This document shows, piece after piece, positions 1-11,606 of a stretch of 64,000 nt of DNA. The stretch's first letter is position 1. Every line of letters starts with the position of its first letter. Source of the stretch: Amoebidium appalachense (taxonomy: Eukaryota; Ichthyosporea); contig CAVNZM010000009.1 in NCBI GenBank assembly GCA_963693365.1, positions 8,184,001-8,248,000 on the forward strand, written 5' to 3'. A program made the position numbers and the translations under genes. Under the pieces are notes generated by a model. That model made no database searches. It was not told the DNA's origin and saw only the letters and a list, made by a program, of their open reading frames with translations.

Positions 1-855
1 TACTTGCATCACACCGAACTTTAAACATCCCCCCCCGGCCGAAAAATCAGGATGAACAAGCATACTCGAAGACTGCAAAGCTAACTTAAGCTTTTCGAAA
101 GCAGAAACAGCATCAGCATTCCAATCAATTCTATTCTTCTTCTCCCTCCCCGTCTGACTAGTTAACGGCAAAGCAAGCATACTATAATCCTTAATATAAC
201 GACGAAGATAATTAGTTAAACCTAAAAATTGCCTTAGTTGAGTGACAGTCTGAGGACGGGGCCACTCAACTATGGCCCGGATTTTCTCCGGATCAGGGGC
301 AAGACCATTACTAGACACAATATGACCTAAAAACTTAACCTCCGGCACACCAATCACAGTCTTGCTACCGCTAATACGAAGACCAGACTCACCCAAAGCT
401 AAAAATACTTTTTCACAATTATTAACTAACTCCTCAAATGACCTACCTTTAATTAAAACATCATCCAAATAAGGGTGGCATACATCCAAATGAGGGTGGA
501 GAATTTTATACATTACCCGGCACAACATAGCTGGAGAGGAGAGCAAACCCATCGGCACCACCTTGTACTGGAACAGCTGGTCACCCAGTGCAAAGGCAGT
601 CTTCTCCTTGCTGCTCTCCTCCAACCTTATCTGCCAAAAAGCTGCTTTTAAATCAAGTTTAGCAAAGTGAGTATAGCCGTGCAGCTGTGAAAGCTGCTCG
701 TCTATGTTAGGGAGAGGCCATTGGTCTGCCTTAGTGATCCGATTCAGAGCCCTGTAATCGTTCACTAGACGCCAAGACCCGTCGGGCTTCTTAACCAATA
801 GCACCGGACTTCTCCACGGACTCGAACTATGCTCCACATGACCCTTTTTTATCAT
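1..855 (-). pseudogene. Gypsy reverse transcriptase and start of RNase H
   Basis: Read on the minus strand from about 855 down to 1, the frame has the full set of gypsy RT motifs: SSSPWRSPVLLVKKPDGSWR at the N-terminus, a DYRALN block, LDLKAAFWQI, and the catalytic YLDD at about 471-460. These are followed by KFLGHIVSSNG and a QFLGLTNYLRRYI thumb segment. The final codons read FKVRCDAS, the first catalytic Asp of RNase H, but only after a one-base shift across a seven-C run at about 31-37. Another one-base shift separates this frame from the upstream polyprotein near 860. It copies element RNA into DNA if active. With breaks at both ends of the frame I call it a pseudogene or an indel-affected copy. 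Confidence 0.85.
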
Positions 856-856
856 A

Positions 857-1719
857 TCACTCAACTATTATTAGCGCATCCGACAATTTATACTGCTCCA
901 TTCTATAGCTAGGCATCACTACCGGCCTATTATCACCTGTGTCGATCTGCATTTCAAACCCTTTAACGAAGCCTACTTCGTTATCATCGGCCAGAAATGC
1001 AAACCGAGTCCTATCAAATAACTTAGCTAGCAATTTTTTCTGTTCTACCGTCCAATCCCCCTCCTTCATACCAAACGGCAATACTAACTCCGGGTTACCC
1101 CCATCACAAGTGGATGCATCCTTATTCACCGGAGTGCCACTTAACATTTCACCTCCTGTATTACATCGGTGCTGCTCGGGGTGAGGGTGAGGTACCTCCG
1201 GATATAGGCGGTCACCCTTAGCACCCCCCCTCCCCCCGGCACACCAATGCCCCCGGGCAATTCCTGATGAGTTAGTGCATGTATGTGGGGGGCCAGGTCT
1301 GTGGCCACCCTGCCCCCCACGGTGTTGGTTAACCCGTCAGATCCACGGGTTAGACCAACACCCTCCCCCCCTGCCTGCACATTCTCACACCCGGGGTGAC
1401 CCTCCTTCCTCTTGGGGGTCGGGGGAGTGGGACCGGTGCTGTCCCGGTCCCCCCCCCCATCGTGTCGGGTGACATTTTGGTGGCTAACGTTAAATAAAGT
1501 TGTTCCCCCTCCTCCTGAGTCACCCTTCGAGCCGGCATCCTCCTTTTGGGTAATAAGAGAGACCTCTATACTACCAATCTCATTAGTGAAACTACCGACG
1601 GAAACACCTGACCTAATCACTATAGGCTCGATGCCCGGATTCACTAATTCTATTTCTATTGTCTTATCCGGCCATACCCTACTAAGGGTCCATTGGGCCA
1701 CCTCCTGAAATGGGGTTTT
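857..1719 (-). pseudogene. Gypsy polyprotein segment between protease and RT
   Basis: Two overlapping minus-strand frames (1,719-1,141 and 1,147-857) link the protease half of the element to the RT. They hold a Gly/Asp/Thr-rich spacer (around 1,500-1,200), then a segment with MEGDWT-like and RFAFLADDNEVGF motifs. The latter matches the region just ahead of RT in gypsy Pol, which usually ends in a Y-x-L-S stretch, here YKLSDAL. The frames change at about 1,141-1,147, where one stops and the other starts within ATGTTAA. The junction with the upstream protease frame coincides with the GTTTT target duplication of copia 1. Confidence 0.65.
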
Positions 1720-2427
1720 TGTCATCTTCACTTAATTCTCAGCAAGACTTAGAAGTTGAGTTTGGTATTTATTTATTAGTTGTTGTAGTTTGTTTCCTTT
1801 TCCTTTCTTCATTTCTTTCTTTCTTTTCCGTTTCCGTGTACACGACATCTTAGATCTGTGTACGTATCGACATACTTAGCTCGCGCACACGTATTGTCGT
1901 TTGCGTCAAAATCTATATATGTCATCCAATCATATCTCGTTTGTATTTTCCCAAATATAGTAACTTACATTCCTTTCTCATTCCTTTCCCACGACGTAGC
2001 ATTGTGCTATGTTCTTCAACTATTAGGAATAATTATATTTAGACGTGTTATGATAAGAACATGTATAAATATATGTTATGAATTAATAGTTACATAAGTG
2101 GTTTCATTTTATTAAATGTTTCCGTGCTTTTATTAGAAGTTTCTTTCATTAGAGGATTGAGTTTTATATTCTAAATGTCGACAGACATTTTATTCGATAT
2201 ATTTTACACTCATAGTTTTCATTCTTTTGATTGGTTTATCGTTTCACATTCCCAAGTATAAAAGGGACCTCATCTTGAAATAAATCACAAGCAGTCGTAT
2301 TCACTTCCTATGGTTCCAGAAATCGTTCCTCCTCTCCGGTTGTGTTTTTCCCGTGTGTCTTTGTGTTGTGTTTTACATAACACCCATCTGTGCTCTCTGC
2401 TTCTCCGTTTACCCACACAAAATAACA
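1720..2427 (+). repeat. 5' LTR of copia 1
   Basis: It starts TGTCATC and ends AAATAACA, and its sequence recurs at 22,074-22,781. A TATA box (TATAAAA, 2,257-2,263) lies about 170 bp before the LTR end, as expected for the U3 promoter. Upstream flank is GTTTT. Confidence 0.95.
2257..2263 (+). promoter_or_regulatory. TATA box of copia 1 LTR promoter
   Basis: TATAAAAGGG in the LTR, repeated in the 3' LTR near 22,611. It is correctly placed to drive the gag-pol RNA from the 5' LTR. Confidence 0.7.
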
Positions 2428-2503
2428 GGTTTACGGCCCCTTTGCACGCTAACACACAATCTCGCTACAACCGCGAAAATCTCTCAGTCTTACTGCTTCA
2501 ATC

Positions 2504-2539
2504 ATGACTGACAAACCGTCGTATATCAACCTTCCAATA
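2504..2539 (+). pseudogene. Copia 1 Gag, first 12 codons, cut off by the inner element
   Basis: The ATG at 2,504 opens a frame beginning MTDKPSYINLPI, typical of copia Gag N-termini, which often carry an 'x-x-L-P-x-(F/I)' opening. It stops being gag exactly at CAATA (2,535-2,539). The same CAATA occurs at 17,195-17,199, where the long gag-pol frame resumes in the same phase. The rest of the protein is annotated at 17,200-21,547. Confidence 0.75.
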
Positions 2540-2540
2540 A

Positions 2541-2570
2541 CACATAATGGGAGAAATTGTAAACTTTACA
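2541..2570 (+). repeat. Left terminal inverted repeat of the 14.65-kb element
   Basis: Begins CACATAATGGGAG and contains the near-palindrome ATTGTAAACTTTACAAT. It matches the reverse complement of 17,154-17,183 at 28 of 30 positions. Weaker similarity continues inward (shared CCACAAC and TAGTAAA-TGCT blocks). Confidence 0.75.
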
Positions 2571-3143
2571 ATGTTGGGTAATCCACAACAGCCTATCTAT
2601 ATAGTTGTCTGTATAGTAAAATGCTAGGACCGGTAGGTGCAACTTCCCATGAAATGGGAATGATTTACTGATGTCAAAAGGCAATCGGCAAACACGGAGG
2701 CAAGATGCAAAGGGAAGGGAAGGGAAGGAAACACCAGTCGAACGCTGTCATTATAGCTCATCTCAGGTTTAAACCAAAACCCTGCCGGCACTGCCGGCAG
2801 AACACACCTGCCTTCCAATCTTATTAAATGGACCGATTTCATATATGTACACAGGGAACCGGAGAATTATTCTAGCCGGCTTAGATACAAGCAAAATCGG
2901 CAGACAGGCCTGTGGTTTACCGTTTTCGATAGATCATACATGAGCTAACACATGCTTACATGCTTGCCGCGCGCCTATTTGTGCTTACAGGGTTACCAGG
3001 AAGACCATGCAGTGTGCCAAATTTCACGAACCAACACCTGAAAATAAGAAGGGAAAACATGTGTCTGGAGATTGGGACAAGCAGAAGAGAAATGGATAAC
3101 GGACTCAGAACGAACGTCTATGGAATATAAAATCATGGTCAGG
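2571..3143. other. Left subterminal non-coding stretch of the 14.65-kb element
   Basis: No coding signal on either strand. A short GGGAA repeat lies near 2,713-2,729. The first 70 bp show patchy inverted similarity to 17,060-17,150. Confidence 0.4.
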
Positions 3144-3309
3144 GGACTCTGAGAGTCTAATCCCCCCTGCAAGACACCATCAAAATGCACTCATATGAAG
3201 AAGGTAAAACTCATTCCCTGGACTCTGAGAGTCTACTTCTCCCTGCAGACACCATCGTAACGCACTCATAAGTAGAAAGAAAAACAGACTTCATGGATTC
3301 TGAGAGTCC
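3144..3309 (+). repeat. Left subterminal repeats (about 76-bp unit)
   Basis: Two units start at 3,144 and 3,220 with GGACTCTGAGAGTCT followed by a CCCTGCA-GACACCATC block. A third start at 3,295 reads GGATTCTGAGAGTCC. The third is exactly inverted at 16,931-16,945 at the other end, as expected for subterminal transposase-binding sites. Confidence 0.65.
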
Positions 3310-3559
3310 ATTTCCTAGAGCAGAACATACTAATCAACCACATATTGTAAATGCTCAAAATATCGACCAGACTTTGAAAGTACGCGGTGGTTTTGTATAT
3401 GAAGTACACTGGGACCGTTTGAATTCATCGAAAGAAAACAGACAACACAACACACACGAGTACTCCAACATTTAATTAAGACATACTACGAAATTTCCAG
3501 GGTGTCCGTTGCCGAAATATATTCATAACAAGAAGAATCTCTCATTCATATAAGGTCGT

Positions 3560-4057
3560 TTAACACAATGGAGAGGCCAGGACTCTTTGTCGTAAGTCAA
3601 CATATCTACACCGTGGAGGCAGTTTGCTATAACGAAGTATGCCAATTACGATTTCATTCCAAGGATAGCAATACCATACGCATTCGTGTGAAGGTCTATT
3701 GACGGTCATTCGAGTTATAACAGACACCATACAGAATATTACTATCCCTTGCGAGGGTTTCCGAAGGATGGTATTTTTTTCTTGATGCTGTATATGGGTA
3801 CCCTTGGTCGTTTTGCGGGGACTGGCACCTCCGTAGATGCTCGGCGCTTGTGTGTTTGTCCTGATGGGTAACGATACAACTTTAGTTACAACCAACCCTC
3901 AAAAATTCCTGCATACGTGCTTCATGAATTTCACACACACACTCACACAAGCTTTCTCTCTGTCACTCTCTCTCTTGCTGTCTATCTCTATCTCTATCTC
4001 CCTCTCTATCATCATCTCTTCTCCCCCTCTCACTCGCTGTCGCTCTCTCCCCCCCCC

Positions 4058-4128
<71 letters not shown>

Positions 4129-4742
4129 CCCCCCCCCCCCCCCCCCTCCCCCGTCTCTCTCTCTCCCTCTTAGCCCTACCTCCCTATCTCCGAATCTCCC
4201 TATTTCACTCGGACATGCAAATGCACATACACTGCACAGAAAATGGCATAGACATTTGTCTCCCAAAAGCCCGTTTAGCATCACCACAAACAGGCTATGG
4301 AAACAGGCTATGGAATAATGCCAGTCGAGATACGTACCCGTCTTTGACATCACGAGCGGTTCGTTTTCTAAATCACTTGACACGTCGTTTTGGAGACTGT
4401 TGGTGTCACCATCTGATTTGCTGGCCACACTGCCGGGGTTCTTGATGTTGTCGTTGTTGCTATTGCTCTCTGCGCTGTTGATGTCTGCATTGTGAATGTC
4501 AGTCCGAGTTCAGAGCCAATGCTCAGATAATGATTCGAAATGATTTTGTTGGTGTGGGTGGGGAAGCCTCAGAAGGAGTTTGTAACTTCTTTCAAGTCGA
4601 AAATTTTATCACCATTGTCGTTTTTCTGCCCATGCCCATAGGAAATGTGGAGGTGGTGGTGGTTGTGGTGTTTGTGGTGGTCTGATGTGTGTGTGTGGGG
4701 GGGGGGGGGGGGGGGGGGGGGAGGGGGGTATGCCATGTTTGT

Positions 4743-4773
<31 letters not shown>

Positions 4774-4810
4774 CCGTGCATGTCATTGGCCGTGTGCTGG
4801 TTTGTGTTTG

Positions 4811-4880
<70 letters not shown>

Positions 4881-5208
4881 ATGTGCGTGTTCATGTGCAT
4901 GTGCATGTGCATGTGTGGACGTCTGTCTCTGTGTACATGTTTAAATTATCTGCTTTAAAGCTCGGAAACGTATTGTTTTGGGTTGATCAAATATGGGTTG
5001 TCAGTTCGGGGATGGTATTGGCCTAAGCAAGTTACACTCCTGTCATTCAATCGTGTTCATTTTACCTTTTTGCAAGATCAAGAAGCAAGAAAGTCAGGAA
5101 ATGGATTATAGGGTTATGGTTTTCTTTTATTTATTTGTTTTGTTTTGCTTTTGTTCTTTTTATTTTTTATTTTTTATTTTTTATTTTTATTCTTTATTTT
5201 TTTTTTTT

Positions 5209-5239
<31 letters not shown>

Positions 5240-6317
5240 GGGGGGGTCCTCACCTGAATCGGGTGAGTCTGCACCATCCTGCTCCTCAGGGGATTCGTCT
5301 ACGGCTGGTGCACCTATACGGTATAGTGTTTTTGCGCATGTGCGTGTGTGTGGGGATGTGTGGGGGTGTGCGTGGTGGAGGGGGTGGGGGTGGGGTGGGG
5401 ATGGGGGGGGGGGGGGGGGGGAGGGGGGATTGGCCGTGAGGAACTGTTTGACATATTATGAGATAGCATGAAGGGTTTGCTAATGGGGTAGACTATTTGT
5501 AGGAGAGACAGATTGTCGCTGAGAGAAACACACATAATGAAGGGTTAGTGTTGGTGGGTGGTGGGATGGGATGTGGGTATGTTTTTTTTTTTTTTTTTTT
5601 GGGGGGGGGGGGGGGGGGAGAATACAGACACAACATACAAGTAAACGAGTACAGGATTCTAGGGTGTGTTTCCATGATTTTGGGCCATAACAAAGTCCAG
5701 CGGTTTGCGGGTCTATTGAATGACGATGTGGACTGAGAAGACACCTTGAAGGTGTTTGTGAGACTTGTGACTCGTGCCGGGCATAATTTTAAGTGCATGT
5801 ATGTCTAGGGGTGTTGAGGGTTGAGGAGAGAGTTGAGGGGGGAAAGGGGGTGGAGAAGGGGGGGGGGGTGGGGGGTGGGGGTGGTGGTGGTGGTGGGGGG
5901 GGGGGGGGAGGAAGGTTTTAAAACTTAGTACTAAAGTCGATGCAGTCTCCACATCTATTTATGGAACAGAACTCCACAACAGTTACCATAGTAAAGTATA
6001 CAGTAACAGCCGATATGTTAACGGATTCTGCTTCAATCATGTTGAAGGAAGTGATCTCGAAGGATACAAGGGGAGGAGAGTGGGAGAATGGAAGTAGGAC
6101 GGGTACGGTGTGTGTATGAGGGTGTAGGGGTTTAAAGTGAATATGGGCGGGTCACGGTGGGGGGGGGGGGGGGGGGGGGGGGGGGCGAAGGGTGGGGGGG
6201 GGGGGGGGTTTGAGAAAGGCAGGAGGAAGGGGGAGGGGGGAGAAAGAGGGGGAGAGGGGGGTGAGGGTGGGGGGAAGGGGTTTGTGGGGGGGGGGGGGGG
6301 GGGGGGGGGGGGGGTGT

Positions 6318-6350
<33 letters not shown>

Positions 6351-7392
6351 CTTCGCCGGTTCGGGGATGGCCTCGGGGTTGTAACTGTCGGTGGGGTTGA
6401 CAATTATGAGAACAATTTCACCCTTCTTGGCGTTTGAGTTCGGGCTTGGATTCTTCCACTCTGCCAAGCGTGCCCGTTTCCCAGGGTCCCGGTACGCCCC
6501 TGAGCATGGTGCTTTGAAGGGCTTGTCCTGCCGCAAGCTGGGCAGCGGATCCTCAATCGGCTCTGGCTCGACAGCCACCTGTTTGGTATGTATTGGTTAG
6601 TTATTAAAGGGGAAATGCGCGTCATGCAAACTTCTATAAAATTGACCATGTCATCGTGCAACCGTACCTAGGCCTAACAGCACATACCAGGGCAGGGTGG
6701 GTCACGTTGTGTGTATGAGGGTGTTTGTGTGTTTGAAGGAAGGGGGGGGGGGGGGGGGGGGAGAGAGAGAGGGGGGGGGGGTTGCCGGTTCTAGGACGGT
6801 ATTGGCCTTACACAAGTCATGCAAATCATGTCCTTCAATGAGTTCATTTGTTCAATAGTCTTCCTAACTATTTGCAAATGTATGCGAGTGTGTGTTTGTG
6901 TCTACGTGTGTGTGTTGTGTGTATGTGCGTGTGTGTGCGTGTGCGTGTGCGTGTGTGTGTGCGTGTGTGTGCGTGTGTGTGTGTGTGTGTGCGTGTGTAC
7001 CTGTTTTGGTTCTGCTCCTCCAGCCTGGGCCAACTCTCTCTTTCGGTGTATGAATTCTAGGGTTCTTGTTAGATCAAACGATCCCCGTGTGTTAGGGCTG
7101 TAGCCAGCTCCCACAGTTTTACTCTCCTTTCGGCCAGGCTGTACATCTCAAATAAAAGTGTTCGTGACTCCCGAACCTGGTCAATCGAGTACGGGTGCAA
7201 TTCCAAACATCTGCCCTTTGAGCAACACCTTGGAGTTCGGGTCGATGCGGCCAACTCTATGTTTTCGTCAGAAAGGGCTGTGTCTCGCCTTTTCGTGCGT
7301 GTTGTCTGTGCACCGGGAGGTCGTTTCTGACCCGAGTACTTCCTGGCGGGCTTGAGCACCACCCTTTGCACGTTCGCCAAACTTAAAGCCAT
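3560..7392 (-). CDS. Minus-strand spliced gene of the 14.65-kb element, function unknown
   Basis: Exon 1 starts at the ATG at 7,392 and ends at a CAG|GTACAC donor (7,001). Its frame breaks near 7,080-7,110, by an indel or an unseen intron. It has a Cys cluster ([10 protein letters not shown]) followed by a charged helix ([18 protein letters not shown]). Exon 2 (6,578-6,351) is phase 0 at both ends, basic and Pro-rich, with an ACAG acceptor and an AAG|GTCCCC donor. Likely later exons, both phase 1: about 5,316-5,252 (acidic, [15 protein letters not shown]) and about 4,492-4,345 ([17 protein letters not shown], donor GTACGT). A last 3' frame could run from about 3,882 to the stop at 3,560. A 60-bp exon near 5,800-5,740 is possible but fits the phases poorly. 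A Cys-cluster N-terminus occurs in some uncharacterised transposon proteins; this comparison is from memory and weak. Confidence 0.5.
3911..4200. repeat. (CT)n/poly-C microsatellite block
   Basis: CA and then CT repeats (about 4,060-4,125) followed by about 20 C. Open frames here on both strands (Ser/Leu, Arg/Glu repeats) are compositional artefacts. It lies in an intron or 3' part of the minus-strand gene. Confidence 0.85.
4690..4920. repeat. Poly-G tracts and (GT)n microsatellite
   Basis: Two G runs of more than 20 bp are separated by a short AT-containing spacer, followed by more than 30 GT units and GTGCAT repeats. It is intronic to the minus-strand gene, so the transcript reads poly-C and (CA)n. 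Confidence 0.9.
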
Positions 7393-7573
7393 TGCGTTGA
7401 TTAGGCTATATCATGGTACTCACCCAAGGACCACTGTACACAATGTACTACAACACATGTCTGATTGTGGCGCGGTCGTGAGTGTATCCCGCTTTTATAT
7501 GACATGCATTGTACTGCATGCGCCAATAGGAATTCTCCCTCATTCGCTGTTCAACATGGTTCATTTATGGCGG

Positions 7574-7751
7574 CGTCTCGTGAGGTTGATATCGAGGGTA
7601 AACTTTGAAAGTACGCAAACATTAACGTACAACCTTGATCAGTCGTCATCTACCGTGTGTACATACGGGGTGCATACTGTACGCCGCATGTACATTACAC
7701 AAAAATATTGACAGTATGCGCCTGTGATAGTTTGCGTTGTTCAGGGGCCCG

Positions 7752-7785
<34 letters not shown>

Positions 7786-8259
7786 GGGGGAGGGGGGGGG
7801 AGGGGGGGGGCGTGGGGGGGGAGAGGGGGGGGGGGGGGGGGGGGGTGTGTGTATGATCTCTACCGCAAGACGAAACCGGGTTACGGAACGATCTTGGTTT
7901 AGCAGCGTTAGCATAAATCACCTCGTTCTCCGGGCTCTGGTAGTCCGCGATCGACATCTAAACACGCGTGATCAGGTGTCATTTCGAGGAATATGGTATG
8001 TCCAATAGGAACGCAGCAGTATCATACGACTTAATGGTGCTGGCGCACGTGCACCGAAAATCGGAGTTAGTATATGCCGGACATGTACATGGTCGTCGAT
8101 CGAGTGGCCCGGGGCCGCCAAGTCTCATGAGGTTATCGAGCGTAAACTTTGGGAGTACGCAAACATTAACGTACAACCTTGATCAGTCGTCATCTACTGT
8201 GTGTACATATGGGGCCCGGGTGCATACTGTACGCCACATGTACATTATACAAAAATATT
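7574..8259 (+). repeat. Duplicated segment in the central control region (7,574-7,709 and 8,120-8,259)
   Basis: Both copies run from a TGAGGTT-ATCGAG motif through GTACGCAAACATTAACGTAC to ACAAAAATATT, with few differences. They lie upstream of the minus-strand gene's ATG, about 500 bp apart and separated by poly-G. Role unknown; they may be promoter or replication elements of the transposon. Confidence 0.75.
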
Positions 8260-8279
8260 TCGCCTCAGTGTAAACACAC

Positions 8280-8903
8280 GATATGGGGGGGGGGGGGGGG
8301 GGGGGGGGAGAAGGGAGGGAGAAGAGAGAAGGCTTTGAGGGAATCGAAGGGAGACCTGAGGATGGGAGGAAGGGACTCTGAGAGAGGGCGGGAGGGAAAG
8401 GGGAGAGGGGGGAAAGTGAACTTCGAGAGAGACTGGGAGGGAGAGGGAAGGAGGGGGGGGAAATGAGATACTGAGGGAGGGAGACTTGGACTGGCCAAGG
8501 GCCGTGACCAGAGGACTTGATAGAGCTTTGGCCTGGGGACTCCTAGGAAGGGGGGGGGGGGGGGGGGGGGGAGGGGAGGGAGGGGCGGGGAGAGCCTCGG
8601 ACTCTGAGGCTGACGGAGAAAGGGATGAGAGAGAGAGAGAGAGAGACGCAAGGGAGAGGGGGAGACAGAGAAAGAATGAGGGAGGGAGAGGGGGGACGGG
8701 GGAGACGGAGAAAGAGTGAGAGAGGGAGATGGAGAGGGAGAGGGGGGGGGGGGGGGGGGGGAGAGAGCGAGAGAGAGACTGAGAGAGAGAGTGTGTGTGT
8801 GTGTGTGAGAGAGAGCTTGAGAGAGAGATGGGTAGATATATAAATATATATATGATATATACACTATATATATATATATATACCGCCATATGTATATATA
8901 AGC

Positions 8904-8954
<51 letters not shown>

Positions 8955-8977
8955 ATACCGCCATATGTATATATAAG

Positions 8978-9027
<50 letters not shown>

Positions 9028-9140
9028 GAGGGAGAAAGGAAGAGAGACTCTGAGACAGAAAGAGAGAGAGAGAGAGAGGAGAGAGAGAACTTGAGGAGGA
9101 GACTGTAGGAATCGATGAGACCCTGGAGGGAGCAGGGGAG
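8280..9140. repeat. Purine-rich (GA)n block with long (TA)n tract
   Basis: A poly-G and GA-rich stretch (8,285-8,830) is followed by AT/TA repeats (about 8,836-9,002) that include two copies of CCGCCATATGTATATATAAG. A GA-rich run then follows to 9,140. There is no gene signal; long frames here on the minus strand are Ser/Pro/Ile-Tyr repeat artefacts. Confidence 0.9.
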
Positions 9141-9160
9141 GAAGTGTGGGGGGGGGGAGC

Positions 9161-9416
9161 CTTGGATCGAACCACAGAATGTGCTCACATGAGTTTCCTT
9201 TTTATTTTCAATACGGATATGTTGGTTTTATTGAACGGAAAACTTCTTACGATTCTGTCTCCCCTGGTCTCTTATGGGAAAAGCTTGCTGCACGGGGTGT
9301 ACCACACTGCATTGGTGTTTTGTTAGAAGCACTCTTGTCTCAAACGTGTTACAATGTGCCCCATTAGGAAACAGTGCCAGTCTAGCTTCACTGTCAGACT
9401 GGGCCGGGGTGGGCGT

Positions 9417-9456
<40 letters not shown>

Positions 9457-9541
9457 AGGGGAAGGGGGGGGGGGGGGGGGGGGACCTTGGATCGAGCCAC
9501 AGAATGTGTTCACATGAGTTTTCTTTTTATTTTCAATACGG
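9161..9541 (+). repeat. Second duplicated segment (9,161-9,216 and 9,486-9,541)
   Basis: Each copy runs from CTTGGATCGA through ACAGAATGTG to TTTTCAATACGG and is preceded by a G run. Only a few positions differ. No coding function is visible. Confidence 0.75.
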
Positions 9542-10202
9542 GCGTGAATGGCTTGACATTGTCCTGCAAATACTTATCACACCTGGCACCCAACACTACA
9601 AGTGGGCATCAGCACAGGTTACGTTTGTAAAACAGACCAACCGCTATTTAGTAATGGGAATGCAATGTAAATCCGAAACCTAGTAACACAAATCGCCTTT
9701 CCACAAAGATATGGTGGTACAGTGAAAACATAAAGAACAGGGAGCACCCAAGCCATTATATACCAACAGACCATTTCGTGAAGTCCAAAACCAACATCCA
9801 ACACTAAACGATTCAGTACAACCTAGAGCACTGTGCAATCATTCCTAGCTGCAGGTAAGCCTGAAGTTCATCGGCGGCCTCCAGATAGTCTGCACGGGCA
9901 CTACGTATGCGAGCGTCGTGCGTGGATGCAATGACAATTGTGTTAACGGTATCCACAATCTCCCTCGCAATCCCCCCCCCCCCTCCCCCCTCCCCCTCCC
10001 CCCCCCTCCCAAAAAATGTATGGCCTTTGGACGGACGTACCCCCCCCACACACACACACACGCACACACCCCAACACCCAACACACATACACACACAAAA
10101 CCATGTACACATGTGTACACCAGCCCACACACACACACACACACACACGAACACGAACATGCACATTCGCTCACACGCTTCCACCCACACTCGTACGTGC
10201 CA

Positions 10203-11017
10203 TCGCAATGTTGCAATGTTACATATAAAGACAGTGCACGCGACATCTTGAACACACACGCCATCCAAAGTGGTGTGACCGGCATAAATTGATTTTTATG
10301 CCCAGTTATCAAATTTGATTGGCAAACCCGCTATCTCGAATGTTTGCCTGATGCTCTTCCATATGGAATGTTCGCGTGCTGCGGGCTTCTTTCGATTGGG
10401 CTGTTACTCTACACGCAAGATTACAACATGTTTCCACATGAACCAGAATCTACGGTGGATTACCAGAGTCCCCTGCACCATGATAACGCGTCTCGCCGGC
10501 TGGCGTCCCTGTGAAAAGCCTCCCCCCCCCTCCCCCCCCCCCCCCCCCTCCCCAATGATCTTCCTATTGTTTAAGGACCATGTTTCCTCGTCCCGCTAGT
10601 ACTATTACATAGAGTACTATTACATAGCAACATTTACTTTCCATTCTACATAATTTTAATCCATTCAACAACGAAGTCCATACACCTGTGTCCTCGCAAT
10701 GTCATGGCAATCCAGCCCCCCCCACATATAAACACAGCGCACGCGATACCTTGAATGGAGCGCATAAATTGTGTGCCATTTTTCTTATGTCCCGTTATAA
10801 TGATTTTTATGCCCCGTTATCAAATTTGATTGGCAAACCCGCTATCTGGAATGTTTGCCTGATGCACTTCCATATAGAATGTTCGTGTGCCGCGGGCTTT
10901 TTCCGATTGGACTATTACTTTGCACGCACGTTTCCACATCAAGCAGAGTCTCCGGCGGACTACCAGAGCCCACGTCACCATCATAACGCGCCCAGTCGGC
11001 TCGCGTCGCTGTGAAAG

Positions 11018-11051
<34 letters not shown>

Positions 11052-11195
11052 TTTCCCCCCCGCACCATACAAAATCAAATTAGTGATATCCCTATTGTTG
11101 AAGGACCACGTTTCCTTCTCCCGCTAGTACTATGACATAGAGTGCTATTACATAGCAACATTTACTTTCAATTATACATACTTTTAATCCGAAGT
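10203..11195 (+). repeat. Large duplication upstream of the plus-strand exons (about 10,203-10,660 and 10,698-11,195)
   Basis: Both copies contain TATAAA-CACAG-GCACGCGA, TCAAATTTGATTGGCAAACC, a TGTTCG-GTGC-GCGGGCTT block, then CGGCTGGCGT/CGGCTCGCGT with poly-C, and end with CTAGTACTATTACATAGAG. A degraded third piece (TTCGCCTGACACGGCCCGC) is at about 11,290. They flank the start of the plus-strand transcription unit and may be duplicated promoters. Confidence 0.7.
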
Positions 11196-11606
11196 CCATA
11201 CATCTGTGTGGTCGCAAGTTGTGGAATGCCCGCATGACGCGGGCCTCTAACGATTGGATAAAAACACAAGAAACTCAAGCAGTGCCAAGGAATGTTCGCC
11301 TGACACGGCCCGCACATGATTGACGGAGTGCTCTCTCTATTCAGTCGGGGCGTCCTCTAATTAGGAGATCACACAAAACACATGTTATCAACATCTTTGG
11401 GCCGGTCGACCTGGCATGCGGGACTCTCAAAGTCCACATGTACATACAAACGCCCCCCCCCCCCCCCCCCCCTCCCCCTCCCCTTCCACCCTCCCAAAAC
11501 AATACACACATTACACCCATCCACCCCACTTGGGTTTGAATTGTACATACGTAGTTATAGAAGATTTCTACGAACTCCCTTTAGATAACATGTACAAACA
11601 TTGCGT

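Noticed and set aside
1858-2097. 79-codon frame repeated at 22,212-22,451
   Set aside because: It lies wholly within the copia 1 LTR U3; a chance frame duplicated with the LTR.
8245-9188. Long minus-strand open frames of 240-307 codons
   Set aside because: They are translations of (GA)n, poly-G and (TA)n tracts, giving Ser/Pro/Leu and Ile/Tyr repeats; no domain.
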